DNA from: JAJRWS01 sp039831705
GTDB lineage: Bacteria > Planctomycetota > Planctomycetia > Pirellulales > Lacipirellulaceae
Length of the DNA: 53,111 nt
Direction of reading: 5' to 3'
NCBI GenBank assembly: GCA_039831705.1
Contig: JBDOMT010000342.1
Coordinates: forward strand, 1 to 53,111
The notes below the pieces were generated by a model that made no database searches, was not told the DNA's origin, and saw only the letters and a program-made list of their open reading frames with translations. Both the position numbers and the translations under genes were made by a program. This document shows, in pieces, positions 25,911-35,056 of the stretch. The stretch's first letter is position 1; each line of letters begins with the position of its first letter.

Positions 25911-28900
25911 ATGTGTGTAAGTTCAGAACCTATTGAATTTGAAGGTAATCGCAGACTGGACGACGGTGCCAAACAATACGTCCCAGAATCGACTGAGGCA
26001 CAATGCCAGACTCTTTCCCCAGAAGAACGGAAGCACCTGCGCGATGAAGTCGTTGTTGCATGTCAACCCGTTGCACAAAACTGGCCAATGAAGACTTTTG
26101 CTTATCGCAATCCCCTTCGTGGCTTAGAATACCTGCCATTTGACAAAGCAATTCGCGAAGCCAAACACCTATTAGGTGGAAACGGATACATATCGAATGA
26201 AGAGTGCCGTCACATGTATCGGCAAGGACACATCACGGATGATACTGTCAATCGAGCCCTTCAACATGTCGAACCCGATATTGCTGCACAGACGATCACA
26301 ATAGGGAATCGTCCAATTGCATCATCGGATGTGTTGCGCTTGCATCTCCTGTTCGGATTCGATGCGCTGGACCCGGCCCTCTTGACCTGGCAGCTTAGCG
26401 CTGGTGGTTCGACCACGCGATTTCGGCACGATCTGCCGGCAGATTCCAGGAAACCACAAGACAGCGACGCATCTTATTTGGTGAAATTGTGGGACAGCAC
26501 TTTATCTGCGCTGAACCTTACTGATCTCTCTCACGATTCTCATGAACAAGACACGGAAGAAAGCGCGATTCCAGAATTGGATCTGCCTTACGGACGGACG
26601 GTCAGTGATTGGCTGGGATTGCTGGCTGGCGCTTCGTTGGTCAATCAGATCAACGACCAGATGATCAAATGGACCGCAGCCTTTCTCGATGAGGGAATGG
26701 CCGGCTGGGAGATGCCAGAAAGACATGATGGGTTTTATCAAGCTTGGCGAGAGCTTGCGACAAGGGACCTTTCTGGTCGTTTCCTGGGTATTAAGAAATT
26801 CACTGGAAAAATTCGCGATTTGCCGGTTTCGCCTGAGGATGCAATCGCCCTCAGCCTGAAGCGTCTTGGAATCCCCAAACAGCGATGGACGAACTACCAG
26901 TCACGGCAGTTAGCTCAGTTACCTGGTTGGGCGGGCTTCATTCGCTGGTTGGGCGAAAACCCTGATTATCCCGCGCAAAAGAAACATCCTATCGATCCGG
27001 TCCAGTACCTGGCCGTCCGCCTCTTCTATGAGGTCGAGCTTGTGCAGGCGTTCTGTCGCTCGGAGTGGGGAATTGACGGGACACTGTGCGCTCTAATTTC
27101 CTATTGGGAGAATCACCTGGATGAATACCAGCAGCTCGTTGGTCGCAATTCTCATTCGGTGGATCGCCATACGCAAGCCGTTAGTAATGATGGCTGGCGC
27201 CTCTTTCACCTCGCGCAGTTTCTGGAACTGACTCCTCGCGATGTTGAAGAGCTTCCTTCATCCGATATCCAAATCTTGCTCGGATGGTTAGACATTTTCC
27301 CCGCGGGTGAACACGGTCCAGTATGGTTAGACGCCCATGAATCCAGCTATCGAGAACAATTGATCCAGCGGCTGTCCGCCCAGCGCGGCAAGACATCCAA
27401 GACAAAAGCACGTCCGCGGGCTCAGATTGTGTTCTGTATCGATGTGCGATCCGAGCCATTCCGTCGTCATGTTGAGGCTCAAGGGCCCTATGAGACGTAC
27501 GGATTCGCTGGGTTTTTTGGACTTCCCATTAGTCATCAGCCCTTCGATAGCTCCGGACATGCTGCCTTATGTCCGGTGATACTCACACCCAAGTTTGCGG
27601 TCCATGAGATTCCTCGCTCCGGGGAGCAGGAACCACTGCAAACCTACGCATCGGGATCTCGGTGGAATCAGCTCGGACATCATCTGTTTCATGATCTGAA
27701 ACGCAATCCGATTGGTTCCTTCATGTTGATTGATGCGCTGGGCTTGTTCTTTAGCTTGCGGTTGATTGGGAAGACGTTTTGTCAGAGGCCCTATGAATCC
27801 ATCAAGGCCTGGACACGAGGATGGTTTACGCGCTCAGTCGCCACTCAGATACCGGTCGATCTCATTCAAGATGATCAATGCGCCGCGACGGCAGCATTGC
27901 CTCATGGGTTCACTCCAATCGAACACGCGACATTTGTAGAAAACGGCTTGCGCGCGATGGGGTTGACCAAAGACTTCGGTCGATTCGTTGTCGTTTGTGG
28001 CCACGGGAGTACCTCGGAGAATAATCCCTACTTCGCAGCGTATAACTGTGGCGCCTGTGGCGGCGGTCATGGTGACGCGAATGCGAGGGTGTTCGCAACG
28101 ATGGGGAATAAGCCCCAAGTCCGGCGCACTCTCAAAGAAAATGGACTGAACATACCGGATGACACGTGGTTTCTGGCCGGGAAACACAACACGGTGACCG
28201 ATCAGGTCACGTTCTACGACCTGCAAGATGTTCCGGCGAGCCATACCGAGGATTTGCGACTGTTAATCCGGGATTTAGCACAAGCCGGTGCTCATCAGGC
28301 TCTGGATCGATGTCATCGAGTACCACAGGCTCCCAGGAACATCTCACCCGAAAAAGCCCGCGACCACATGCTCGCGCGGAGCATGGACTGGGCGAATGTT
28401 CGTCCAGAGTGGGGATTGTCCAGTAACGCGGCTTTCATTCTCGGCCGACGGGCGCTCACCAGCGGTCTCGATTTAGGGGGACGCGTTTTTTTGCAGTCGT
28501 ATGATCCTGACGCGGATACGCAGGGAACGATTCTGGAAGCTCTGATGACGGCTCCGTTAGTCGTGGCGCAGTGGATCAGTATGGAGTATTACTTTTCCGC
28601 TGTTGATCCTTGGTGCTATGGGAGCGGCAGTAAAGTGACGCACAACGTGGTCTCAGGTGTTGGCGTAATGCACGGTAGCCACAGCGACCTTCAAACAGGA
28701 CTTCCTTTGCAGAGCGTAAACAACGGCAACAGACACTATCACGAACCCATGCGCCTACTCGCGATTATCGAGGCTCCCACGAGTCGAATATCGTCCGCCA
28801 TCCAGAAGCACACGCTGCTACAACATCTTTTGCACAACCAGTGGATCAATCTTATAGCCGTTGATCCGACAACATTTGAGTTTCACCGATATAACCCGGA

Positions 28901-28922
28901 CTCCACCTGGGAACTGTGTTAG
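25911..28922 (+). CDS. dabA: DabA (DUF2309/UPF0753), inorganic carbon capture subunit
   Basis: DabA is a carbonic-anhydrase-like zinc protein that, with a membrane partner of the NuoL type, drives one-way hydration of CO2 to bicarbonate. The 1003-residue product has the family core VFCIDVRSEPFRRHVE, TYGFAGFFG, VVCGHGSTSENNPY and YNCGACGGGHGDANAR. The likely zinc ligands are C509, D511, H698 and C713. The gaps C-x-D and H-x14-C match the known DabA site, so the active site looks intact. The N-terminal 100 residues include the family motif NWPMKTFAYRNPL. It lies 54 bases after the SulP gene and 65 bases before the Mrp-type genes, all on one strand. There is no separate small dabB; the NuoL-like subunit further down is the candidate partner. 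Confidence 0.93.
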   Translation: MCVSSEPIEFEGNRRLDDGAKQYVPESTEAQCQTLSPEERKHLRDEVVVACQPVAQNWPMKTFAYRNPLRGLEYLPFDKAIREAKHLLGGNGYISNEECRHMYRQGHITDDTVNRALQHVEPDIAAQTITIGNRPIASSDVLRLHLLFGFDALDPALLTWQLSAGGSTTRFRHDLPADSRKPQDSDASYLVKLWDSTLSALNLTDLSHDSHEQDTEESAIPELDLPYGRTVSDWLGLLAGASLVNQINDQMIKWTAAFLDEGMAGWEMPERHDGFYQAWRELATRDLSGRFLGIKKFTGKIRDLPVSPEDAIALSLKRLGIPKQRWTNYQSRQLAQLPGWAGFIRWLGENPDYPAQKKHPIDPVQYLAVRLFYEVELVQAFCRSEWGIDGTLCALISYWENHLDEYQQLVGRNSHSVDRHTQAVSNDGWRLFHLAQFLELTPRDVEELPSSDIQILLGWLDIFPAGEHGPVWLDAHESSYREQLIQRLSAQRGKTSKTKARPRAQIVFCIDVRSEPFRRHVEAQGPYETYGFAGFFGLPISHQPFDSSGHAALCPVILTPKFAVHEIPRSGEQEPLQTYASGSRWNQLGHHLFHDLKRNPIGSFMLIDALGLFFSLRLIGKTFCQRPYESIKAWTRGWFTRSVATQIPVDLIQDDQCAATAALPHGFTPIEHATFVENGLRAMGLTKDFGRFVVVCGHGSTSENNPYFAAYNCGACGGGHGDANARVFATMGNKPQVRRTLKENGLNIPDDTWFLAGKHNTVTDQVTFYDLQDVPASHTEDLRLLIRDLAQAGAHQALDRCHRVPQAPRNISPEKARDHMLARSMDWANVRPEWGLSSNAAFILGRRALTSGLDLGGRVFLQSYDPDADTQGTILEALMTAPLVVAQWISMEYYFSAVDPWCYGSGSKVTHNVVSGVGVMHGSHSDLQTGLPLQSVNNGNRHYHEPMRLLAIIEAPTSRISSAIQKHTLLQHLLHNQWINLIAVDPTTFEFHRYNPDSTWELC

Positions 28923-28925
28923 TTG

Positions 28926-28944
28926 TGGTTCGCTTCGCGAACCA
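28926..28944. repeat. Perfect hairpin between dabA and the Mrp genes
   Basis: TGGTTCGC and GCGAACCA form an 8-base stem with a three-base loop, starting three bases after the dabA stop. There is no T-run, so it is more likely an attenuating or mRNA-stabilising hairpin than a terminator. Confidence 0.5.
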
Positions 28945-28987
28945 AACGATGTGTTCACGGAGCAAATAACGACTATAAGGCACTGCT

Positions 28988-29476
28988 ATGAAATCCAGTT
29001 TCTACTACATCCTGATTCTCAAGACACTGGTATTTTTCCTCATCTGGCTGCTCTTGTCTGAAAGTTTCGACCTGTTCCACATGGGATTAGGACTCCTCGC
29101 AGCTTTCGGAGTTGCCTGGCTCAACACGGACCGCGCCTCATCACGTTCCGCAATCCCGCAGTGGCGAATCGTCTGGTATTTCCCGTGGTTGGTTGGTCGG
29201 ATCCTTCAGAGTGGCTTCCATCTTTCCGTTCTCATCCTGCATCCGGCTCTTCCCATTGACCCGAAGCTGTTTCGCTATCGCACGAAGTTGCGGGAAGAAG
29301 CAAGCATCGTGCTGCTGGGCAATTCCATTACGCTGACTCCCGGTACGATCACTGCGGAAATCAATTCCCAGGAACTGGTGGTACATGCCATGGACGACAA
29401 GTCCGCCGATGACGTTACGAGTCACCGGCTCGAGCAACAGATTGCCGGTTTGTTCGCTGAGAAAGGAACGGAATGA
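28988..29476 (+). CDS. mrpE: Mrp-type antiporter subunit E (MbhA-like)
   Basis: The 162-residue protein has two N-terminal membrane segments (about 10-45 and 55-80), then the family pattern IPQWRIVWYFPWLVGRI and a soluble end with LLGNSITLTPGTITAEI. That last motif is typical of MnhE/MrpE. It is the first gene of the membrane module, and its stop overlaps the next start (ATGA at 29473). The gene order from here matches that of Mbh complexes. Confidence 0.88.
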   Translation: MKSSFYYILILKTLVFFLIWLLLSESFDLFHMGLGLLAAFGVAWLNTDRASSRSAIPQWRIVWYFPWLVGRILQSGFHLSVLILHPALPIDPKLFRYRTKLREEASIVLLGNSITLTPGTITAEINSQELVVHAMDDKSADDVTSHRLEQQIAGLFAEKGTE

Positions 29477-29742
29477 AGATATTTTTTCTGTTCGTGTTAA
29501 TCACAATTACGCTTCTGATCGGTGTGTACTTGTACCGCGTTCTTCGGGGTCCGACCGTGTTCGACCGCGTGTTGGGACTGAACGGAATCTCCACCAAAGC
29601 CATTATTCTGTTGGTTGTGATGGGTACCTTCTACGACCGAGTGGATATGTTTGTGGACATCTCAACCGGCTATGCCCTGTTGAACTTAGTGGGATCATTG
29701 GCCATCGCCAAGTACCTGGAAGAAAGAGGAGAAATCTTTTGA
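29473..29742 (+). CDS. mrpF: Mrp-type antiporter subunit F (MbhB-like)
   Basis: The 89-residue protein has three membrane segments and the MrpF pattern YRVLRGPTVFDRVLGLNGIS. The charged residues in this motif are conserved in the family and part of the ion path. It overlaps mrpE by four bases and mrpG by one (TGATG). Confidence 0.9.
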   Translation: MKIFFLFVLITITLLIGVYLYRVLRGPTVFDRVLGLNGISTKAIILLVVMGTFYDRVDMFVDISTGYALLNLVGSLAIAKYLEERGEIF

Positions 29743-30080
29743 TGTCTCTGAATGAATTGTCCGAAATGGCACGAATGTTCACTACTCCGGTCGCGATCGG
29801 TTTGATGTTGGTCGGCTTGTTTTTTCTGTTCGTGGCGGCGGTTGGAGTAGTGCGTTTACCCGACGTGTTTACACGATCCCACGCGGTTTCGCTGACCGAT
29901 TCATTAGGCGCCTTGTTCCTCTTAGGCGGATTGGCTCTTTACCAGGGGTTCAGCACGAACCTGGTCAAAATCCTCATTGTTATCGTTCTCTTGTATCTGC
30001 TCAACCCGGTGATCGCCCACGCCACCGTCCGGGCTGCGCTTCGTTCTGGCCTTAAACCTTGGAGCAGAGAAGACGCATGA
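29742..30080 (+). CDS. mrpG: Mrp-type antiporter subunit G (MbhC-like)
   Basis: The 112-residue protein has three membrane segments and the MrpG pattern AAVGVVRLPDVFTRSHAVSL. The start at 29742 is set by the overlap with mrpF; the frame is open far upstream but without coding sense. Its stop overlaps the next start (ATGA at 30077). Confidence 0.9.
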   Translation: MSLNELSEMARMFTTPVAIGLMLVGLFFLFVAAVGVVRLPDVFTRSHAVSLTDSLGALFLLGGLALYQGFSTNLVKILIVIVLLYLLNPVIAHATVRAALRSGLKPWSREDA

Positions 30081-30607
30081 CCTTTGCTTTCGAGATTCTA
30101 TTGTTGGTTTTGCTCGTTATAACCGCCGCCGGTGCGATCCTAGTCAAGGATCTGCTCAGCTCGGTATTGATCCTGGGCACCTACAGTTTCCTTCTTGCAC
30201 TTGTGTGGGCGTGGCTGAGGGCGGTGGATGTGGCTTTTGTTGAAGCCGTCGTCGGGGCCGGTTTGGCGACCGTCTTTTTTCTGCTGACCCTGTTCGGGAC
30301 AGCGCCCAAGGACACTCGTATCCGGCGGCCTGCTCCTCCTATGACCGCTTTGTTCGGGCTGCCCTTGTTCGGCTTATTGTTGCTCTACGCAGCGGAAGAT
30401 TTTCCCAAATTCGGAGATCCCGAATCTCGGGCCAGCGTCCATGTTTCCCCTGAATACTTGAAGAACAGTATGCCAGAGACGGCTACGCCAAATGTCGTGA
30501 CAGCGGTCCTCATGGACTACCGTGCGTTCGACACGTTGATTGAAACCGCCGTCATCTTTACCGCTGGCATCGCCTGTGCCTTGCTGCTAAGGAGAAATCG
30601 AGAATGA
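30077..30607 (+). CDS. MbhD+MbhE fusion, the C-terminal part of MrpA as a separate protein
   Basis: The 176-residue protein starts with a DUF4040/MbhD-like part (VKDLLSSVLILGTYS, AVDVAFVEAVVGAGLATVFF). It continues as an MbhE-like part: FGDPESRASVHVSPEYL, ATPNVVTAVLMDYRAFDTLI and ETAVIFTAGIACALLLRR. In standard Mrp antiporters this sequence forms the C-terminal end of the large MrpA; here it stands alone, as in archaeal Mbh/Mbs complexes, with D and E fused. It overlaps its neighbours by four bases on both sides. The function is to complete the cation path beside E, F and G. Confidence 0.85.
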   Translation: MTFAFEILLLVLLVITAAGAILVKDLLSSVLILGTYSFLLALVWAWLRAVDVAFVEAVVGAGLATVFFLLTLFGTAPKDTRIRRPAPPMTALFGLPLFGLLLLYAAEDFPKFGDPESRASVHVSPEYLKNSMPETATPNVVTAVLMDYRAFDTLIETAVIFTAGIACALLLRRNRE

Positions 30608-31056
30608 TCCACGCGCATGATAGCGCCATCGTGCGGACGATGAGCCGGCTACTGATTCCGTTAATACAGTTGTTTGCACTGTACGTCCTGTTCTTTGGTC
30701 AGGATGGACCTGGCGGCGGATTTGTCGGCGGGGTCATGCTGGGAGCGAGTCTCATTTTGGGGATCCTCGTGTTTGGCCCCGAGGCTCCTCCGTGCCGCCT
30801 GGCACAGAAGCTCGTACATGGTGACGGGATTGGCTTGATGATCTTTGCCGGGATCGGGGGACTCTGTTTGATCGGTGGTGGCGAGTTCTTGAACTACTCG
30901 AACCTGGATATCCCCTGGCTCGATACCGACTCAAGCCGGCGTTATCTGGGCATTCTGCTGACACAAATCGGGGTTGCCGTAGATATCGCCGTAACCGCAA
31001 TCGCGATCGTCTTTAGTTTGTCGTCAACGAACGACAGTGAGGAATCTCATGCTTGA
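30604..31056 (+). CDS. mrpB: Mrp-type antiporter subunit B (MbhF-like)
   Basis: The 150-residue membrane protein has the MnhB pattern LFFGQDGPGGGFVGGVMLG near residue 30, and the second typical stretch GIGLMIFAGIGGLCLIGGGEF. It has four membrane segments. It overlaps the MbhD+MbhE gene by four bases and the mrpC gene by eight. Confidence 0.9.
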   Translation: MIHAHDSAIVRTMSRLLIPLIQLFALYVLFFGQDGPGGGFVGGVMLGASLILGILVFGPEAPPCRLAQKLVHGDGIGLMIFAGIGGLCLIGGGEFLNYSNLDIPWLDTDSSRRYLGILLTQIGVAVDIAVTAIAIVFSLSSTNDSEESHA

Positions 31057-31444
31057 ACACATCGAGGCGGCGCTTCATCGACCCAACTTCATTGCCTTTG
31101 TGGTGCTGTTTCTGTGGGGTTTTTTCATCATGGTCGCCCACCCCAACCTGGTGAAAAAGCTTATCGGTATGTACCTGGTCCAGACGAGCGTCATCTTCTT
31201 GCTGGTCACGCTCAGTGCGAAGAAAGAGGCCACGGTTCCAATTCTGCAGGGGAGCGACGCGGTTCAGTCCGCAACGCACCAAATTGATCCCGCGGATTAC
31301 ACCAATCCATTACCGCATGTTATGACATTGACAGCGATTGTGGTCCAAGTCGCCACGCTGGGCGTCTCCCTGGCCCTGGTCACCGCAATCTATCGACAAT
31401 ACGGCAGCCTGGACGAGGATGAGATTCTGAAGAGGATTGAATGA
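31049..31444 (+). CDS. mrpC: Mrp-type antiporter subunit C (NuoK/MbhG-like)
   Basis: The 131-residue protein has three membrane segments and NuoK/MnhC-type residues (VKKLIGMYLVQTSVIFLL, DPLPHVMTLTAIVVQVAT-like YTNPLPHVMTLTAIVV). The ATG at 31049 is chosen because TGAGGA stands in front of it; a GTG at 31037 would also work. The stop overlaps mrpD (ATGA). Confidence 0.9.
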   Translation: MLEHIEAALHRPNFIAFVVLFLWGFFIMVAHPNLVKKLIGMYLVQTSVIFLLVTLSAKKEATVPILQGSDAVQSATHQIDPADYTNPLPHVMTLTAIVVQVATLGVSLALVTAIYRQYGSLDEDEILKRIE

Positions 31445-32937
31445 GTTACCACCTTCCGTTGATCACATTTTTGATTCCCTTTCTGACCGCCATCTGCATG
31501 CCGATGGTTGGTGGAAAGAACCGTCATTGGTGCCGGCCGATGGCGTTGGCGGCCGTCTTTGCGATGTGTGTTGCGGCCGTGGTTAATCTGTGGGTCGTTC
31601 TGGATCATGGAGAAACGCGCTATGCGTTCGGCGGCTGGCCCATCAGTACAAGTTTGCCCGCTCCGCCAATCGGAATTGAATGGGTCAACGACGGCTTGGC
31701 GAGCATCATGTTGGTCGCTCTCAGTTTCCTGGCCTCGGTTTGTTTGATCTATGGTGGCCCTCTATTGCCTCAGTCACTAGGCAGACGGGTAGTCCTCTAT
31801 TACACGCTGATCCTGATTCTGATATCCGGCTTGACAGGGATCGTATTCGCCGGGGACATCTTCAACATCTTCGTGTTTCTGGAAGTTGCCGCCTTGTCCG
31901 CGTACGCCTTGGTCGCTGTTTCTGGCGGTACGGCACTAGTGGCTGCCTTTCGATATCTCATTCTGGGAACTCTGGGGGCCTCGTTTTATTTATTGGGAGT
32001 CGTCTTCCTCTATGCAGTGACAGGCACGCTGAATATGGCGGACCTGGCTCAGCAATTGACTGACAATCCTGAGTTGATGACGTCCAAGGCAGTCATTGCA
32101 GGATCGACATTTATGTTCATCGGTCTCGGCATCAAGATGGCTCTCTTTCCACTTCATGGCTGGTTGCCCGGCGCCTATACCCGCGCGCCGGACGCAATTT
32201 CACCGATCCTTGCCGCTCTCATGACGAAAGTTGCCCTGTATGCGTGGATTCGCATCATGTTTTGGGTGCTGGGTGCTCGTGCCGAGATAGGACAAGTACA
32301 CCTGCTTACTTTACTAGGCGCACTAGGTGCCGTGGCGGCAGTGGTTGGCGCACTACTGGCACTAAGCCAACAGGACGTGAAACGGATGTTTGCTTATGGT
32401 GGCATTTCGCACATTGGGTTGATTCTGGTTGGAGTGAGTCAGGGAAATCCCACGGGGTTTGCCGGGGGCACGTTTTACATGATCAGTGATGCCTTCATGC
32501 AAGCGGGGGCGTTTTTCATTGCCGGCGCGGCCATTTATCAGCATGGGGCGCGAACCGTGGAAGAGTACGCCGGTTTGCGTGGATCGCCGTGGTTGACCGG
32601 GGCGCTCATCATCCTGGCCATGTCGATGATCGGCATTCCACCGACCGGGGGATTTTTTGGCAAATGGCACATCATGCTGGGTGCGATGGAAGCCGGCAAC
32701 TATCTGGCGGTCGCAGCCGTGGTGGTCGCCACCCTGCTGACGATGGCCTATTTTCAAAGACTATTTGTGAGCATCTTTCGTGATAGTCCAACGTCTACAA
32801 GTGCGGCACACGTCGAGACACACTTTTCGCTGCGAGTCAGTCTGGGAGTCACGTCGGCTGCCATCATTGTCTTGGGACTGTGTAGCGATCCCATTTTCAA
32901 GTTTTTCCGAGAGACCGCCACGTCCGTCGGTCTGTAG
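31441..32937 (+). CDS. mrpD: Mrp-type antiporter subunit D (MbhH-like), proton/cation channel
   Basis: The 498-residue protein is a NuoL/M/N-type antiporter subunit with about 14 membrane segments. It has DIFNIFVFLEVAALSAYALV (the Glu in the fifth helix), GIKMALFPLHGWLPGAYTRA (Lys and His) and LSQQDVKRMFAYGGISHIGL (Lys in the broken helix 12 region). These charged residues form the ion path. The family pattern fits MnhD rather than NuoM. It overlaps mrpC by four bases. Confidence 0.92.
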   Translation: MSYHLPLITFLIPFLTAICMPMVGGKNRHWCRPMALAAVFAMCVAAVVNLWVVLDHGETRYAFGGWPISTSLPAPPIGIEWVNDGLASIMLVALSFLASVCLIYGGPLLPQSLGRRVVLYYTLILILISGLTGIVFAGDIFNIFVFLEVAALSAYALVAVSGGTALVAAFRYLILGTLGASFYLLGVVFLYAVTGTLNMADLAQQLTDNPELMTSKAVIAGSTFMFIGLGIKMALFPLHGWLPGAYTRAPDAISPILAALMTKVALYAWIRIMFWVLGARAEIGQVHLLTLLGALGAVAAVVGALLALSQQDVKRMFAYGGISHIGLILVGVSQGNPTGFAGGTFYMISDAFMQAGAFFIAGAAIYQHGARTVEEYAGLRGSPWLTGALIILAMSMIGIPPTGGFFGKWHIMLGAMEAGNYLAVAAVVVATLLTMAYFQRLFVSIFRDSPTSTSAAHVETHFSLRVSLGVTSAAIIVLGLCSDPIFKFFRETATSVGL

Positions 32938-32964
32938 TTTTTTGACACAAAGGTAACGAAGTCG

Positions 32965-35031
32965 ATGTCATTTGTTTACGTCCTGATCCCCCTGTTGCCA
33001 CTGTTGGCGACGATCATTATTGCGCTGGCCGGACGTCGGCTGGGTGAAACAAGCGCGAAAGTGGGTATAGTTGCCACCGGCTTATCCTTGGGCTTATCGG
33101 TAGCAGCGTTCGTTGAGCTTGCCTTGCGGAAGGAGCCCTTGTTCATACCGCTCTACGAATTTCTTCGATCTGGAAGTTTGGTTGTGGACCTGGGCTTGTA
33201 TATCGACCAGCTCACCGTGTTGATGCTGTTGTTGGTCACCGGTGGCAGCTTTGTGGTTCATGTTTATTCTTCCCGCTACATGATCGGGGACGCGCGGTAT
33301 AGTCGTTTCTTCGCCGTGATGGGGTTCTTCACTTTCGGCATGGTGACGCTAGTCATGAGCAGTAATTTGCTCATGATGTTCATCTGCTGGGAAATCATGG
33401 GCATCTGTTCTTATCTTTTGATTTCCCATCAGGCCGATCGCGAGGCCGCGTGTAAAGCGGCGACGAAAGCCTTCCTGGTCAATGCGATGGCCGACGTGGG
33501 TCTGTTATTTGGCATCATTCTGACCTTCGCCACGTTCGAAACGCTTGACTCTCGGCAGATCCTGGATCTGTCCTCGAGCATGAGCGGAAAAACCATCAAT
33601 CTCTTGGGCTGGGCAGGTTTCGAATGCAATGTCCAGACGATTACCGTGATCGCGCTTTTTTTGTTCATGGGTTGTCTTGGCAAGTCGGCCCAGGTTCCTT
33701 TTCACGTCTGGCTTCCCAATGCGATGGAAGCTCCGACCCCGGTTTCGGCGCTTATTCATGCCGCCACCATGGTAAATGCAGGACCCTTTTTGTTGGTTCG
33801 TTTCAGCCCTTTGTTCATGCTTTCTCCAGTCGCGATGACAGTTATTGCAATCATCGGTGGAACGACGGCGCTCTTTGCGGCGGTCGTTTCGCTAACGCAG
33901 ACTGATATCAAGAAGATTCTCGCCTATTCGACGATCAGTCAAATTGGATTCATGATTATGACTTGTGGCCTGGGAGCGTTTGCGCTGGCAATCTTCCATA
34001 TGTTGGCTCATGGATGTCTGAAAGGATTCTTGTTCTTGTCGACCGGGAATCAGCTTGAATCGACCACTGCTCATGGACACGATGAGTTTGCATCAGGCCG
34101 GTCGAGGCGGTCGTGGTTCTTATACCTCGGTGCGCTGATCTTGGCTTGCGCGCCACCCTTTCTGATCTTCTCCGGTCCCTATGAATCTCTGTGGACGGTG
34201 CATAATTCGAACACGGCTAGAATCGCCTTCTGGGTCATTGGATTGCTTACCATCTTTTTCACAGCGATATATCTCTTTCGCGGAGTCACCTCGCTGTTCG
34301 GGCGAAGTCCTTCAGCGGTCGTTCAACCTCGATTCTTTTCGCCATTTCACCTCTTGGGAATCTCCTCGGGGGCGGCGGGGCTGATCGGCATACTGCTGGC
34401 GCTATGGAGCTGGTTCGTTCCATTCTTGACACCCGCATTGGGGAACCCATACCCAGCGGTAGCCGACGTCTGGCAACCCACGAGTCTTTTCCCGTTGCTC
34501 ACTTTGCCGCTACTGTCAGCATTTGCTGGCTGGGCTCTCGCCTGCCTGCTTCACGCGAAACCCAGGCCGTTTTATGTTGCTCGCTCGAACTGGGCAAAGA
34601 CGATCTACGTAATGTTTCTTAACAAGTTCTATGTGGACGAGATTTACAGCGTCTATATCGTCCGACCCGCGATTCAATTTTCCAGGTGGCTGTGGCGAGT
34701 TGTGGATGTTCGCGGAATTGATCGCGCTGTGGACGAAAGTGCCCACCAAAGCGTTGCGCTGTCGCGCTGGCTATGGCAGATGATCGAGGTGCGGGTGATT
34801 GATCGGACCGTCGAGGGAACTGGAGGCCAGGGCGTCTTGCTGGCGCGGTGGCTGTGGGAAGTCATTGATGTTCGTCGGATCGAGAATAATGCTGAACGAA
34901 TAGGACGTGTGGCCGACGCGACCGGTCACAAGTTGCAAGAAGTCGAACCACGGACGCTCCAGCACCACTTGCTCGTCTTGAATATTTGGTTAGTCGTGGC
35001 TATTGTATTTTTCTACTGGCTCGTATTATGA
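32965..35031 (+). CDS. NuoL-like subunit (MrpA N-terminal/DabB type) with a triple C-terminal repeat
   Basis: The 688-residue protein has the NuoL core: YSSRYMIGDARYSRFFAVMG, MFICWEIMGICSYLLISH (Glu of helix 5), LGKSAQVPFHVWLPNAMEAP (Lys, His) and SLTQTDIKKILAYSTISQIG. It is longer than DabB (about 550) and of NuoL length. Near the C-terminus, where NuoL has YVDEIYSVYIVRPA and then RWLWRVVDVR once, this protein has the RWLW segment three times at 27-residue spacing (residues about 573-650), before one last membrane helix. It lies 28 bases after mrpD. It is the best candidate for the membrane partner of DabA. The third repeat is the most diverged (RRIENNAERI). Confidence 0.9.
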   Translation: MSFVYVLIPLLPLLATIIIALAGRRLGETSAKVGIVATGLSLGLSVAAFVELALRKEPLFIPLYEFLRSGSLVVDLGLYIDQLTVLMLLLVTGGSFVVHVYSSRYMIGDARYSRFFAVMGFFTFGMVTLVMSSNLLMMFICWEIMGICSYLLISHQADREAACKAATKAFLVNAMADVGLLFGIILTFATFETLDSRQILDLSSSMSGKTINLLGWAGFECNVQTITVIALFLFMGCLGKSAQVPFHVWLPNAMEAPTPVSALIHAATMVNAGPFLLVRFSPLFMLSPVAMTVIAIIGGTTALFAAVVSLTQTDIKKILAYSTISQIGFMIMTCGLGAFALAIFHMLAHGCLKGFLFLSTGNQLESTTAHGHDEFASGRSRRSWFLYLGALILACAPPFLIFSGPYESLWTVHNSNTARIAFWVIGLLTIFFTAIYLFRGVTSLFGRSPSAVVQPRFFSPFHLLGISSGAAGLIGILLALWSWFVPFLTPALGNPYPAVADVWQPTSLFPLLTLPLLSAFAGWALACLLHAKPRPFYVARSNWAKTIYVMFLNKFYVDEIYSVYIVRPAIQFSRWLWRVVDVRGIDRAVDESAHQSVALSRWLWQMIEVRVIDRTVEGTGGQGVLLARWLWEVIDVRRIENNAERIGRVADATGHKLQEVEPRTLQHHLLVLNIWLVVAIVFFYWLVL

Positions 35032-35056
35032 GAATGCGTTTCTAAGAGTAAATATC

